DNA of 64,000 bases from JAOPZW01 sp963789015 (GCA_963789015.1 CAWBIU010000001.1:620001-684000), one strand, 5' to 3'. Numbered from the stretch's first letter, positions 18,348-26,012 are shown. Made by a program: numbers and translations. Notes: generated from the letters alone by a model not told the origin.

Positions 18348-19629
18348 ATGAGACCGTCCCGCGTCCTGCTCACCGCGGCCGCCGCCGTCCTGTGCGCGGC
18401 CGGCCTGCCCGGCGCCGCGCTCGGCGCCTCGTGGACCGCCCCGGCGGCCGCGACGCGCGCCGGCGACGCCTACGGCCCGTCCGTCGCGGCCGACGCGCGC
18501 GGACGCATCGCCGTCGGCTGGGGCCGCCAGATCGGTGACGTGCGCCGCGCCGAGATGCGCCGCGGCACGCTGCGCTCCGGCCTGCGCGGCGGCGCGCTCG
18601 TGCTCGACTCCTCGACCGGCAACGTCGACGGCGTGACGGTCGGGCTCACCGGAGAGCAGAGCCTGCTCGCCGTCGTCTGGCGCAAGCGCCTCGACGCCGC
18701 CCAGCGCCTGCGCGGCGCGACCGTCACGCTCGGCGGCCGCGTGACCGGGCCGGCCGACCTGACCGCGGACGGGCCCGAGTCCGCCTTCTTCCCTCGCTTC
18801 GGTGCGGGCGCCGACGGCGTCCTGCGCGTCGTCTGGGACCGGCGCAGGTCGTCGGCGGGGCGCGCCGTGCAGGGCACGGGCTTCGGGCCGCAGTTCGCCG
18901 TCCCGGGACAGGGCGCGAACGCGAACCCGGCCGTCGTCGCCGACCCCGACGGGACGCTCGTCGCGGTGTGGACCGATGGCGGGCGCGTGCTCACGGCCTC
19001 GGCGCCCGCGGGCGGGACGTTCGGGCCGGCCGCCGAGCTGCCCGCGGGCGGCTATGCGCGCGAGGCGCAGGCCGTCGTGACCGACGGCGGCGACGTCGTC
19101 GCCGCGTGGCTGGCGAGCTCCGGACTGGGCAACGCGGTGCGGGTGGCGAGCCGCCCGCGCGGCGGGTCGTTCGGCGCGCCGTTCGAGGTCGCCGCCGCCG
19201 ACCAGGGCGCCTTCTCGCCCCGGCTCGTGGCCACGTCGGCGGGCGAGGTGCTCGTCGCCTGGGTCGAACACGCCCAGTGCGCGCGGCTGGGGCGCGGCCC
19301 GCGGCGTGGTCCGCGCCCAGCGCCTCGGCGGCGACGAGCGGCCGGCCGGCGCGCGGCTGCGGCTGAGCCCGGACGGCGCCCGCGCGATCGAGCCCGCGCT
19401 CGCCCACGACGGCACGGGCAACGTGCTCGCGGCGTGGACGGACACCGGCGGCGGCGGGCGGCGGGTGCAGGCGCGCCGGATCGCGCCCGGCGCGATCGCC
19501 GGGCCGGTGCGCACGCTCTCGGCCCGCAACGCCGACAACACGCAGGCGCCGGAGATCGCGGGCGCCGCCGGCGAGGGCGTGGCGGCGTGGCTGCAGGGCG
19601 CCGACGTCGTCGTCAGCCGCTACCGCTGA
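18348..19629 (+). CDS. Secreted repeat (beta-propeller-like) protein, one frameshift
   Basis: A signal peptide (RPSRVLLTAAAAVLCAAGLP..ALGA) spans about residues 1-27. The mature part carries repeated blade-like units with the pattern P-x-V-A-A/V-D-x-x-G-x-x-x-V-x-W: PSVAADARGRIAVGW, PAVVADPDGTLVAVWTDGG, AVVTDGGDVVAAWLA, LVATSAGEVLVAWVE, PALAHDGTGNVLAAWTDTG, EIAGAAGEGVAAWLQG. This is typical of secreted actinobacterial propeller-like proteins of unknown ligand. One base shift near 19275 separates the first 305 residues from the last 118. TACGTT at 18333-18338 is nine bases from the ATG. Its 3' end overlaps the convergent ltrA-like gene by 17 bases. Confidence 0.65.
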
Positions 19630-20772
19630 GCGCGGGAACCGCCTCGCGGTCGCGGCGCTCCGCCGCCGCGAGCACGGCCAGGACCGCGACGATGGCGCGA
19701 GCGAGACGACGGACGGCACGGCCACGAGCGCCGCGACGAGCACGGCCGCGGTCCCGGCCACGCGCCGCGCCACGGCGCGGGCTCCGAAGCCGTCGAGCGT
19801 CGCGTGCTGCAGGGCGGTGAGGGCGAGCAGCGCGACGGCGAGGCCCAGCCCCATGACGAGGCGCTCCTCGAGCGGCAGGGGCTCCGGGCCGGCGTGCTCG
19901 ACGGCGAACTCGACACCGACGGCCGCGGCATTGAGCGCAGCGAGCAGCGGGATGTGGCCGTAGATGTAGACGAGGTTGGGACGGATCGTCGGCCGCAGGC
20001 GGATCTCCTCCTGCGGGTCGAAGTACAGCCACCAGATCGCGCACACGACGCCGAGCCCGGCGGCGGCGGCCAGCGCCGTCGCCGTGCGCCACTCCTCGAC
20101 GCCCAGCGCCACGACGACGACCGACTCGCCGATCACGATGATCGTGAAGAGCCCGAAGCGCTCGGGGATGTGGTTGAGATGCACGCCCATCCGCGCGAAC
20201 ACCGCGGGCCCGATCGCCGGCGTGCCGATCTCGATGGCGACACCGATCGCCCACAGGACGGGGCGGACGTCCTCCGGGAGCGCGAGCGAGACGAGCCACA
20301 GCAGCGCGCTGACGCCGTAGGCGACGACGCAGGCCAGGCAGAAGTTGCGCGCGTCGGGATCGTCCTCGGCCAGGCCGGCGCGTCCGTAGAGGAAGACGAG
20401 GACCGCCTTGATGGCCACGTAGGCGAGCACGAAGGCCGTCGCCGCGTCGTCCAGGCCGCCGGCGAGGACGAGCACGGCGAGCATCGTCGCGAACACGGCG
20501 AGCCGGAACGGCAGGTCGTCGGTGTCGAACTGGTCGGCGTAGAACGTGATGTTCATCCACGACCAGATGACCGGCACGGCGAGCGCCGCGAAGGTCAGCG
20601 CGCCACTCCACGTCGGGTCGTCGTGCAGGCGCTTGGCCAGCTCGGCGATGGCGACGACGAAGACGAGGTCGAAGAGCAGCTCGAGCCACGAGGCGTGGCG
20701 TGACCCGCTGGTCTCCTCGCGGAGGCGCAGGCGCGGCCCGCCGTGGGAGACCGGTGCGGGCGGCGTGGTCAC
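19613..20772 (-). CDS. LtrA family membrane protein (low temperature requirement A), one frameshift
   Basis: About 386 residues with around ten transmembrane helices. Family features are the N-terminal HASWLELLFDLVFVVAIAEL, WSWMNITFYADQFDTDDLP, RNFCLACVVAYGVSALLWL, HIPERFGLFTIIVIGESVVV and WWLYFDPQEE. LtrA proteins were named from Listeria growth at low temperature; the biochemical role is unknown. A missing base near 19695 breaks the last helix; reading on gives VAVLAVLAAAERRDREAVPA and a stop at 19613. The start is the GTG at 20770-20772, with TAGCCT seven bases upstream. Confidence 0.82.
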
Positions 20773-20779
20773 CGCCCGC

Positions 20780-20785
20780 AGGCTA
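20780..20785 (-). promoter_or_regulatory. Leaderless -10 box of the LtrA gene (TAGCCT)
   Basis: TAGCCT read on the minus strand, seven bases before the GTG start at 20772. It lies between the LtrA start and the folate cyclo-ligase stop. Confidence 0.5.
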
Positions 20786-21379
20786 ACGCGGGGCGGGCTG
20801 CGGCCCGTGCGCGTCGGCGCCCAGCCGGCGCAGCCCGCCGCGCGGCGTGAGCACGCCCGCGACAGGGCGGTCGTGGGCCTCCACGGGGACCTCGTCGAGC
20901 AGCTCGTCGTCGAAGACGACGGCGAACACGGGCGCGCCGGCGCGGGCCAGCGCGCGGTCGTAGGAGCCGCCGCCCTGGCCGAGGCGGCGGCCCTCGCCGT
21001 CGACGGCGAGCGCCGGGGTGAGCACGAGCCCCGCCTGCGCGATGGCGTCGACGCCGAGCGACGCGCCGGAGGGCTGCGGGATCCCGAGGCGCGCCGGGCG
21101 CAGGTCGTCGGCGGAGCGGAACTCGCCCCACTCGAGGTCCATGTCCTCGCGCAGCAGCGGCAGCAGCACGCGCCGCCCGGCGGCGTGCAGCGCGGTGAGC
21201 AGCGGCAGCGTCGGTGGCTCGGTGCGCGTCCCGACGAACGCGGCGATGGTCGGCGGCACGAGCCGCGCGGCGTGGGCGGCGAGCGCCTCGCCGGCGGCGG
21301 CGCGCTCGGCCTCGGTGCGGGCCGCGCGCCGCCCGCGCAGCTCCTGGCGCAGCCGCGCCTTCGCCTCCCGGGCCTCCAT
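20783..21379 (-). CDS. 5-formyltetrahydrofolate cyclo-ligase
   Basis: 198 residues. Converts 5-formyl-THF to 5,10-methenyl-THF with ATP, recycling a dead-end folate. The conserved C-terminal site is GEGRRLGQGGGSYDRALA, followed by FAVVFDDELLDEVPVEAHDRP. The N-terminal basic helix (EAREAKARLRQELRGRRAAR) is also typical. The ATG at 21377-21379 is preferred over one 33 bases upstream because TAGGCT (21388-21393) lies eight bases before it; that box overlaps the stop of the upstream MarR gene. It sits between the marR and LtrA genes on the same strand, but each appears to have its own -10 box. Confidence 0.9.
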   Translation of the reverse strand: MEAREAKARLRQELRGRRAARTEAERAAAGEALAAHAARLVPPTIAAFVGTRTEPPTLPLLTALHAAGRRVLLPLLREDMDLEWGEFRSADDLRPARLGIPQPSGASLGVDAIAQAGLVLTPALAVDGEGRRLGQGGGSYDRALARAGAPVFAVVFDDELLDEVPVEAHDRPVAGVLTPRGGLRRLGADAHGPQPAPR

Positions 21380-21390
21380 GGCGCGCGAGC

Positions 21391-21822
21391 CTACGCCGCC
21401 AGCTTGCGGCACAGCTCGGCGAACGCCCGCTTCTCGTCCTCGTCGAGCGCCGAGAAGGCGCGCTCGACGCGCGCGCTGTGCTCGGGGAACAGCCGCTCGA
21501 CGACCTCGTGGCCGAGCGGCGTGAGTGCGACGGTGGCCGCGCGACGGTCGTGCGGCAGGCGGCTGCGCACGACGAGGCCGCGCGTGACGAGCGTGCCGAC
21601 GACCTCGGTGGCGTTCGCCTTCGAGGTCCGCAGCCGCCGGCGCAGGGCGCGCAGCTCGATCTCGCCGCCCGCGGTGGTGAGCACGACGAGCACCGAGAAG
21701 CCGGTCGCGCTCAGGCCCTCGCGCTCGAGATCGGCGGTGAGCCGGCGCCTCACGCTGGCCTCGGCACGCAGCAACGAATCGAGCGCGCGGTGGGCCAGCG
21801 GGTCACCGGGCACGAGTGGCAT
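21391..21822 (-). CDS. MarR-family transcriptional regulator
   Basis: 143 residues. Winged-helix MarR fold: DSLLRAEASVRRRLTADLER, GLSATGFSVLVVLTTAGGEI, the recognition region LRRRLRTSKANATEVVGTLV, the wing RSRLPHDRRAATVALTPLGH with the DxR signature, and a C-terminal dimerisation helix (DEDEKRAFAELCRKLAA). The DNA-binding region has the usual residues, so it is likely functional. It is head to head with nothing: the next gene upstream (MerR-like) ends 37 bases away on the same strand. The target is unknown; such proteins often repress an adjacent exporter, but none is adjacent here. Confidence 0.85.
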   Translation of the reverse strand: MPLVPGDPLAHRALDSLLRAEASVRRRLTADLEREGLSATGFSVLVVLTTAGGEIELRALRRRLRTSKANATEVVGTLVTRGLVVRSRLPHDRRAATVALTPLGHEVVERLFPEHSARVERAFSALDEDEKRAFAELCRKLAA

Positions 21823-21859
21823 CGGACGCGATCATCGCGCCCGCGGCGGACGGCTCGGG

Positions 21860-22720
21860 TCAGCCGCCGACGGCGCGCAGCGCGCGCGGCGCGACCGCGG
21901 GGCGGCCGTCGAGCACTGCGAGGACGTGCTCGCACGCGGCGCCCGGCCGCGTCCCGAGGCGCACGACGGCGCTCGCTCCCGTCTCCGGCAGCGCGCCCGC
22001 GAAGTCGAACACGGCGACGCCGTCGCCGCCCTCGCGCCGCGCGGCGTAGACGAGCCGCGCGAGCGAGTCGAGCGACGCGCCCGGGCCGGCGAGCACGACG
22101 GCGCGGGGGCGCACCGCGTGCAGCGCGCTCGCCACGCGCGCGGCGTCGAGCGCCGCGGCGAGGACGAGCGTGCGCAGCCCGCGGCGGCGCAGCGCCAGCT
22201 CGAGCGCCTGCACGCGCAGCGAGCCGAGCTCGCCGGGGACGCCCGCGTCGAAGAGCACGACGCCCTCCTCGCGGGTGGCGGGCGGCGCGACGCGCCTGGC
22301 CGCGGCCAGCCAGCCGGTCGCCCAGCGCCGGGCGAAGCCGTGCTCGGCCGATCCGTCCTCGAGCGCGCCGACGCCCGGGAGCAGGACCTCCTCCACGGAC
22401 CGCTCGACGGAGCGCACCGCGAGGCTCTCCTCCAGCACGCGGTCGGCCTCCTCCTCGTCGAAGCGGGCCAGCGCGCTGCGCAGGCGCCCGGGGCTCGCCG
22501 GGCCGGCGCCGCGGTCACGTGCGAGGGCGACGGCCGAGGAGACGTTGCCCGTCTGCTCGAAGGCGGAGCGCAGCGCCTCGATCTCGCCGAGCTCGAAGAG
22601 CCGGTGGCCGCCCGCGCTGCGGCGCGGCTCGGGGAAGCCGAAGCGGCGCTCCCACGAGCGAAGCGTGCTCGGGCTCACGCCGAGCATCGCCGCCGCTGCG
22701 TTCGTGCGCATCGCGCCCAT
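21860..22720 (-). CDS. MerR-family regulator with B12-binding-like fold (LitR/CarH-like), paralogue 2
   Basis: 286 residues. The N-terminal MerR helix-turn-helix (TNAAAAMLGVSPSTLRSWER, RFGFPEPRRSAGGHRLF) is followed by a four-helix segment (SLAVRSVERSVEEVLLPGV, HGFARRWATGWLAAARRV) and a Rossmann-like C-terminal domain as in LitR/CarH light or B12 sensors. The DxHxxG cobalamin-ligand motif is absent: the equivalent stretch is VVLFDAGVPGELGSL with no His. It probably senses something other than base-off B12, or nothing. It is about 40% similar by eye to the gene at 23331-24224. Its upstream region has TTGCGC and TACATG spaced by 19 bases, the long spacer expected of MerR-type promoters. Confidence 0.75.
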   Translation of the reverse strand: MGAMRTNAAAAMLGVSPSTLRSWERRFGFPEPRRSAGGHRLFELGEIEALRSAFEQTGNVSSAVALARDRGAGPASPGRLRSALARFDEEEADRVLEESLAVRSVERSVEEVLLPGVGALEDGSAEHGFARRWATGWLAAARRVAPPATREEGVVLFDAGVPGELGSLRVQALELALRRRGLRTLVLAAALDAARVASALHAVRPRAVVLAGPGASLDSLARLVYAARREGGDGVAVFDFAGALPETGASAVVRLGTRPGAACEHVLAVLDGRPAVAPRALRAVGG

Positions 22721-22770
22721 GCATCATGTATCGGGCCTTCGGGCCGCGCGCGCAACGACGGCAACGCGGG

Positions 22771-22783
22771 CTGCACGGTGCAG
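22771..22783. promoter_or_regulatory. 13-base palindrome between the zinc-ribbon/PAS gene and MerR paralogue 2
   Basis: CTGCAC-G-GTGCAG has perfect 6-bp arms around one base. It is 42 bases downstream of the PAS-gene stop and 51 bases upstream of the MerR start. It could be an operator or a small terminator stem. Confidence 0.4.
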
Positions 22784-22824
22784 GCTCGCTTGCAGCGGGA
22801 GGAGTCCGGCGCCGGGCGCCGACG

Positions 22825-23334
22825 TCAGGCCAGGCGGCTGGTGCCGTCGCCGAGCACGATCAGCGCCGCGCGCGGCGGTCCGCACGGGCCGATGCGGCCC
22901 CAGTAGCGGATGCCGAACTCGGCCGTCGGGCGCAGCACGACCTCGTGGACCTCGCCCGCGCCGCGGGCGGCGTGGATGACGAGGTTGACGAGGTCCTCGG
23001 GACCGGACGCCTCGGCGTCGGCGGGCACGAGGTACTCGGTGATGTGGTGGTTGACGGCCTGCGTCTCGGTCACGCCGAACAGGCTCTCGGCCAGCGCGGA
23101 CATGCCGCACACCGACAGCGCCGAGTCGACGAGCAGGAACGGGTCGTCGGCCTCCGGCGCGAGCGCGGGCGGCGCGCCGATGAGCAGGCCCAGGCCGCAG
23201 CGGGCGCAGACGCGCGAGGCCGGCTCGGCGATCTCGACGACGGCGGCGTGCGCGCAGTGGCCGCAGAAGTGGACGTCCGCCGAGCGGTCGGCGTAGCCGG
23301 GCAGCGCGACGAGCTGGGGGCGCTGCTGCGTCAT
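22825..23334 (-). CDS. Zinc-ribbon plus PAS-like domain protein
   Basis: 169 residues. Cys24, Cys27, Cys43 and Cys46 (FCGHC...RVCARC) form a C-x2-C-x15-C-x2-C zinc ribbon. Residues 65-165 look like a PAS fold: DDPFLLVDSALSVCGMSALA, ESLFGVTETQAVNHHITEYL, GEVHEVVLRPTAEFGIRYWG, RIGPCGPPRAALIVLGDG. No output domain is present, so it may act by binding a partner, plausibly one of the flanking MerR proteins. The ATG overlaps the stop of the upstream MerR gene (ATGA), so the two are co-translated. I know no characterised homologue. Confidence 0.7.
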   Translation of the reverse strand: MTQQRPQLVALPGYADRSADVHFCGHCAHAAVVEIAEPASRVCARCGLGLLIGAPPALAPEADDPFLLVDSALSVCGMSALAESLFGVTETQAVNHHITEYLVPADAEASGPEDLVNLVIHAARGAGEVHEVVLRPTAEFGIRYWGRIGPCGPPRAALIVLGDGTSRLA

Positions 23335-24224
23335 GCGTTCGCCCTCCGGCGACGCGGCAGGATCGTCGGCCCGCTCTCGTTCACGGCGGGCACGGTACGC
23401 GACCGGCCGTCGAGGAGGTCGAGCAACTGGCGGTGCGCGTCGCCCGCGACGTCCGCGAGCTGACGCCCGGCGGTGCGCGCGCGCTCCACGCGGCCGCGGC
23501 GGAAGAGCGTCATCTGCAGCGGGCCGGCGGCCGAGCGGACGCGGTAGGCCCAGCGCGCGACCATGTCGTCGGCGGCCTCGCTGCCGGCGACGACGACGAT
23601 CTGCGGGTCGAACGCGCGCAGGACGTCGACGAGCCCGGAGACGCCGCTGACCGGCAGCACGAGCACGCGCGCGCCCGAGCGCACGCAGAAGAGCTGCAGC
23701 GCCTTGAGGGCGAGGGCGTCGGGGTCGAGGTCGTCGCGCGTGGCGTCGCCGATGAGCACGGCCGCCGGGCGCATCGGCGGCGGCGCCAGGCGCTGCGCAC
23801 GCTGCAGCCAGTCGGCGGCCCAGCGGGCGGCGAAGGCCCAGGGCGCGCTGTCGAAGCCGTGGCGCTCGCCGATCTCGTTGACCGAGGGCAGCAGCACCTC
23901 CTCGACCGAGCGCTCCACCGAGCGCAGCGCGAGCGCCGCCTCCATGGCCGCGTCGGCGCGGTCGAGCTCGAAGGACTGCAGGGCCCCGACGAGGATGCTC
24001 GTGTCCGCGCTCAGCGATTCACGGGCGCGCGAGATGGCCGAGGAGATCGACAGTCCCTCCTGCAGCGCGTCGCGCAGGGCGGCGACCTCACCGTGCGTGT
24101 AGAGCCGATGCTTGCCGGCCGTGCGCTGCGGCTTGGGGTAGCCGAAGCGACGCTCCCAGGCGCGGAGCGTGTTCGGGCTGACGTTGAGAACGGCAGCCGC
24201 TTCTGAGGTCTTCAGGGTGCGCAC
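23331..24224 (-). CDS. MerR-family regulator with B12-binding-like fold (LitR/CarH-like), paralogue 1
   Basis: 297 residues. HTH: LKTSEAAAVLNVSPNTLRAW, ERRFGYPKPQRTAGKHRLYT. A helical domain (LALRSVERSVEEVLLPSVNE) and a Rossmann-like C-terminal domain follow. The region that should hold DxHxxG reads LIGDATRDDLDPDALALK, with no His ligand. A basic tail (TILPRRRRANA) ends the protein. The GTG start at 24222-24224 is used; the nearby ATG at 24240 is in another frame. The promoter has TTGTGC and TACGCT 20 bases apart with an inverted repeat between, as expected for MerR control, suggesting autoregulation. It is first gene of a two-gene operon with the zinc-ribbon/PAS protein. Confidence 0.78.
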   Translation of the reverse strand: MRTLKTSEAAAVLNVSPNTLRAWERRFGYPKPQRTAGKHRLYTHGEVAALRDALQEGLSISSAISRARESLSADTSILVGALQSFELDRADAAMEAALALRSVERSVEEVLLPSVNEIGERHGFDSAPWAFAARWAADWLQRAQRLAPPPMRPAAVLIGDATRDDLDPDALALKALQLFCVRSGARVLVLPVSGVSGLVDVLRAFDPQIVVVAGSEAADDMVARWAYRVRSAAGPLQMTLFRRGRVERARTAGRQLADVAGDAHRQLLDLLDGRSRTVPAVNESGPTILPRRRRANA

Positions 24225-24244
24225 AGCAGAAGAACGGCATCAAA

Positions 24245-24276
24245 GCGTATTTGACGGTGCGTAGGGTCCGCACAAG
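24245..24276 (-). promoter_or_regulatory. Probable MerR-type promoter with 20-base spacer and dyad operator
   Basis: On the minus strand TTGTGC (24276-24271) and TACGCT (24250-24245) are separated by 20 bases, longer than the normal 17. Inside lies GTGCG-N7-CGCAC (24274-24258). MerR activators work on over-long spacers by twisting the DNA, so this fits autoregulation by the protein encoded directly downstream. Confidence 0.55.
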
Positions 24277-24414
24277 TTGCACGGAATTTTCGTTTCAGAT
24301 TGTGCATTACCTTGACATGCCCTGGGACCTCTAGCAGCGTGCCGTGGGTCATCCGTCCACCCGGCGGAGCGACACAAGCCCCCCGAATCCCCCCGCAGGG
24401 AAGGAGCCCACCGC

Positions 24415-24435
24415 ATGTTCATCGGCGGTCGCTGA
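24415..24435 (+). CDS. Mini-ORF 1, hexapeptide MFIGGR
   Basis: ATG TTC ATC GGC GGT CGC TGA. The AAGGAG Shine-Dalgarno (24401-24406) is eight bases upstream, within GGAAGGAGC that is repeated exactly before mini-ORF 2. The peptide is identical to that of mini-ORF 2, but the last codon (CGC versus CGT) and the stop (TGA versus TAG) differ, so the amino acids and not just the DNA appear conserved. A 7-bp hairpin starts eight bases after the stop. No function is known to me; it resembles regulatory leader peptides or translated minigenes. Confidence 0.6.
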   Translation: MFIGGR

Positions 24436-24443
24436 CCTTCAGC

Positions 24444-24465
24444 TGCGCGCGTGAGCCTGCGCGCA
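24444..24465 (+). promoter_or_regulatory. Hairpin 1 after mini-ORF 1, followed by a C-rich tract
   Basis: TGCGCGC (24444-24450) pairs perfectly with GCGCGCA (24459-24465) across an 8-base loop. The next 30 bases (24465-24496) are C-rich and G-poor with little structure, which is the composition of Rho loading sites. A ribosome paused at the mini-ORF stop would cover the 5' arm. Confidence 0.55.
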
Positions 24466-24517
24466 CACCCCCCACCCCGTCCCCCGTCTCGACTCCATGG
24501 AAGGAGCGTCAGCCAGC

Positions 24518-24538
24518 ATGTTCATCGGCGGTCGTTAG
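24518..24538 (+). CDS. Mini-ORF 2, hexapeptide MFIGGR
   Basis: ATG TTC ATC GGC GGT CGT TAG, with AAGGAG (24501-24506) 11 bases upstream. An in-frame ATG at 24497 would extend it to 13 residues (MEGASAS before MFIGGR), but that ATG lies upstream of the Shine-Dalgarno sequence, so the short form is preferred. Distance from the first ATG is 103 bases. A hairpin begins nine bases after the stop, as for mini-ORF 1. Confidence 0.6.
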   Translation: MFIGGR

Positions 24539-24547
24539 TCTCCTCTC

Positions 24548-24578
24548 GTACGCCGCGCGTGTAAACACGCGGACGTAC
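24548..24578 (+). promoter_or_regulatory. Hairpin 2 after mini-ORF 2
   Basis: Inner stem CGCGTGT (24556-24562) with ACACGCG (24565-24571) and outer stem GTACG (24548-24552) with CGTAC (24574-24578), with one bulge and one mismatch between. Very stable. No T-run follows, so it is not a canonical intrinsic terminator. Placement relative to the stop codon copies that of hairpin 1. Confidence 0.6.
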
Positions 24579-24665
24579 CGTCGCACATCCGGACGCCGCA
24601 TGGCGCCCATCGGATCCTCGTCCGCCGCGGCGCGTTCATCGCTAGGCTCGCTCGCCGCTGAGCGC

Positions 24666-24671
24666 TAGCTT
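24666..24671 (+). promoter_or_regulatory. Leaderless -10 box of the HD-GYP gene (TAGCTT)
   Basis: TAGCTT lies seven bases before the ATG at 24679. It implies the HD-GYP gene has its own start-proximal promoter, so the mini-ORF transcript upstream is either separate or a longer alternative leader. Confidence 0.55.
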
Positions 24672-24678
24672 CCACGCC

Positions 24679-26010
24679 ATGGCAGAACGCCGGCCGCAGG
24701 CACGGCCCGGATTGGCCACTGCGCTGGCCGCGACGCTCGTCGCGGCCGGCGTGATCGGCTTCGCCCTCTCCGACCCCGGCGATCTGGTCACCCCGCTCGC
24801 CGCGCTGCTGGCCGCCTGCGCCGTGGGCGCCGAGCTCGTGGCCGCCCGCTACACCGCGCAGCTCACGGTCTCGGCCGCCTTCGCGGCGACGATGCTGGCG
24901 GTCGGCTTCCTCGGGCCGGCGCCCGCCTTCGCGATCCCGGCGCTGTCGTACTTCGCCGCGTGGATCGTGGAGCGCTACCGCTGGCGCGCCTTCCTCATCA
25001 ACCTCGCCGGCTCGTCGCTGCCCGCCCTCCTCGTCGCCTACGGCTTCGCCGCGCTCGATCCCGAGCGCGGCGGGCCCGCCTTCGTGGCGCTGCTCATGGT
25101 CGCCACCGCGCTGACGATGGCGCTCAACGCGGCGATCGTCCCGCCGCTGATGGCGATCCTCGACGGGAACTCGATCATCTCGAACCTGCGCTCGGTCAAG
25201 GGCCTGCTGCCCGCGATCGGGATCAACTGCGCGCTCGTCGCCGTGATCGCCGAGATCTACGCCGAGGCCGGGCTCGCCGCGCTGGCCTTCGTGGCGCTGA
25301 ACGTCATCGCCTTCACCTACATGCTGCGGCTCGTCGTCGTCGCGCGCGAGCGCACGCGCCAGTACGCCAACCTGTCGTGGGGGACGCTGAGCGGGCTGAT
25401 CCGCACGCTCGACGAGCGCGACTCGCGCGCGGCCCGTCACTGCGCGGCGGTCGCCGCCTTCTCGCGCGACCTGGCCGAGCAACTCGGCATGACCAAGCAC
25501 GACCAGGAGCTCGCCCACACCGCGGGCCTGCTGCACGACATCGGAAAGTTCGCGCTCTCCGACCGCGTGATGGAGCGCGGCGGCTCGCTGAGCGACGCCG
25601 ACTGGCGCGGCATCCGCCGCCACCCCGACATCGGCGCCGAGCTGCTGCGCGACATCGGCGTGTACGGCCCGGTCGCCGAGATCGTCCGCGCCCACCACGA
25701 GCGCATCGACGGACGCGGCTACCCACGGCGCCTGAGCGGCGAGGAGATCCCCGCCATCGCGCGCATCGTCGCCGTGGCGGAGGTCTACGACACGCTGACC
25801 GCGCCCGACACCTACCGCACGCCGATGACCTCGTTCGAAGCGCTCAACGAGCTGCGGCGCGTGGCCGGCAAGCAGCTCGACGCGGTCTACGTCGAGGCGC
25901 TGGCGACGCTGCTCGCCGGCCGCGGCACCGACTACCGCCACGCCGACGAGGCCGACTTCGACCGCGAGCTCGACATCGAGCGGCGGATGAACGAGGCCGT
26001 GACGAGCTGA
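24679..26010 (+). CDS. Membrane HD-GYP domain protein (probable c-di-GMP phosphodiesterase)
   Basis: 443 residues. About the first 220 form six or seven membrane helices (LATALAATLVAAGVIGFALS, LTVSAAFAATMLAVGFLGPA, FVALLMVATALTMALNAAIV, FVALNVIAFTYMLRLVVVAR). The cytosolic part is an HD-GYP domain: TLDERDSRAARHCAAVAAFS, HTAGLLHDIGKFALSD with the HD pair at 286-287, HPDIGAELL, and HHERIDGRGYP with GYP at 347-349. All metal ligands are visible, so cyclic-di-GMP hydrolysis is likely. It is two bases from the PPK2 gene, so the two are presumably one operon. The start is supported by the TAGCTT box. Confidence 0.9.
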   Translation: MAERRPQARPGLATALAATLVAAGVIGFALSDPGDLVTPLAALLAACAVGAELVAARYTAQLTVSAAFAATMLAVGFLGPAPAFAIPALSYFAAWIVERYRWRAFLINLAGSSLPALLVAYGFAALDPERGGPAFVALLMVATALTMALNAAIVPPLMAILDGNSIISNLRSVKGLLPAIGINCALVAVIAEIYAEAGLAALAFVALNVIAFTYMLRLVVVARERTRQYANLSWGTLSGLIRTLDERDSRAARHCAAVAAFSRDLAEQLGMTKHDQELAHTAGLLHDIGKFALSDRVMERGGSLSDADWRGIRRHPDIGAELLRDIGVYGPVAEIVRAHHERIDGRGYPRRLSGEEIPAIARIVAVAEVYDTLTAPDTYRTPMTSFEALNELRRVAGKQLDAVYVEALATLLAGRGTDYRHADEADFDRELDIERRMNEAVTS

Positions 26011-26012
26011 CC

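Larger units (their letters stand above)
24225..24678 (+). other. 454-base non-coding interval holding the twin mini-ORF region
   Basis: Between the MerR gene and the HD-GYP gene. The first 90 bases are unusually AT-rich for this genome and hold the MerR promoter. A TTGACA at 24312-24317 may be the -35 box of a + strand transcript, but I see no convincing -10 at 17 bases. Then come C-rich tracts, two mini-ORFs with ribosome sites, two hairpins, and finally the HD-GYP promoter. No long ORF with coding character is present. Confidence 0.7.

Noticed and set aside
15313..18348. Long open frames antisense to ileS
   Set aside because: Arg/Ala/Gly-rich shadows of a GC-rich gene; the ileS frame is unambiguous and intact.
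24317..24334. A further five-codon ORF (MPWDL) upstream of the MFIGGR pair
   Set aside because: No ribosome site, not repeated, and it overlaps the TTGACA; most likely chance.
24312..24340. TTGACA as -35 box of the mini-ORF transcript
   Set aside because: No acceptable -10 hexamer at 16-18 bases; left as a note only.
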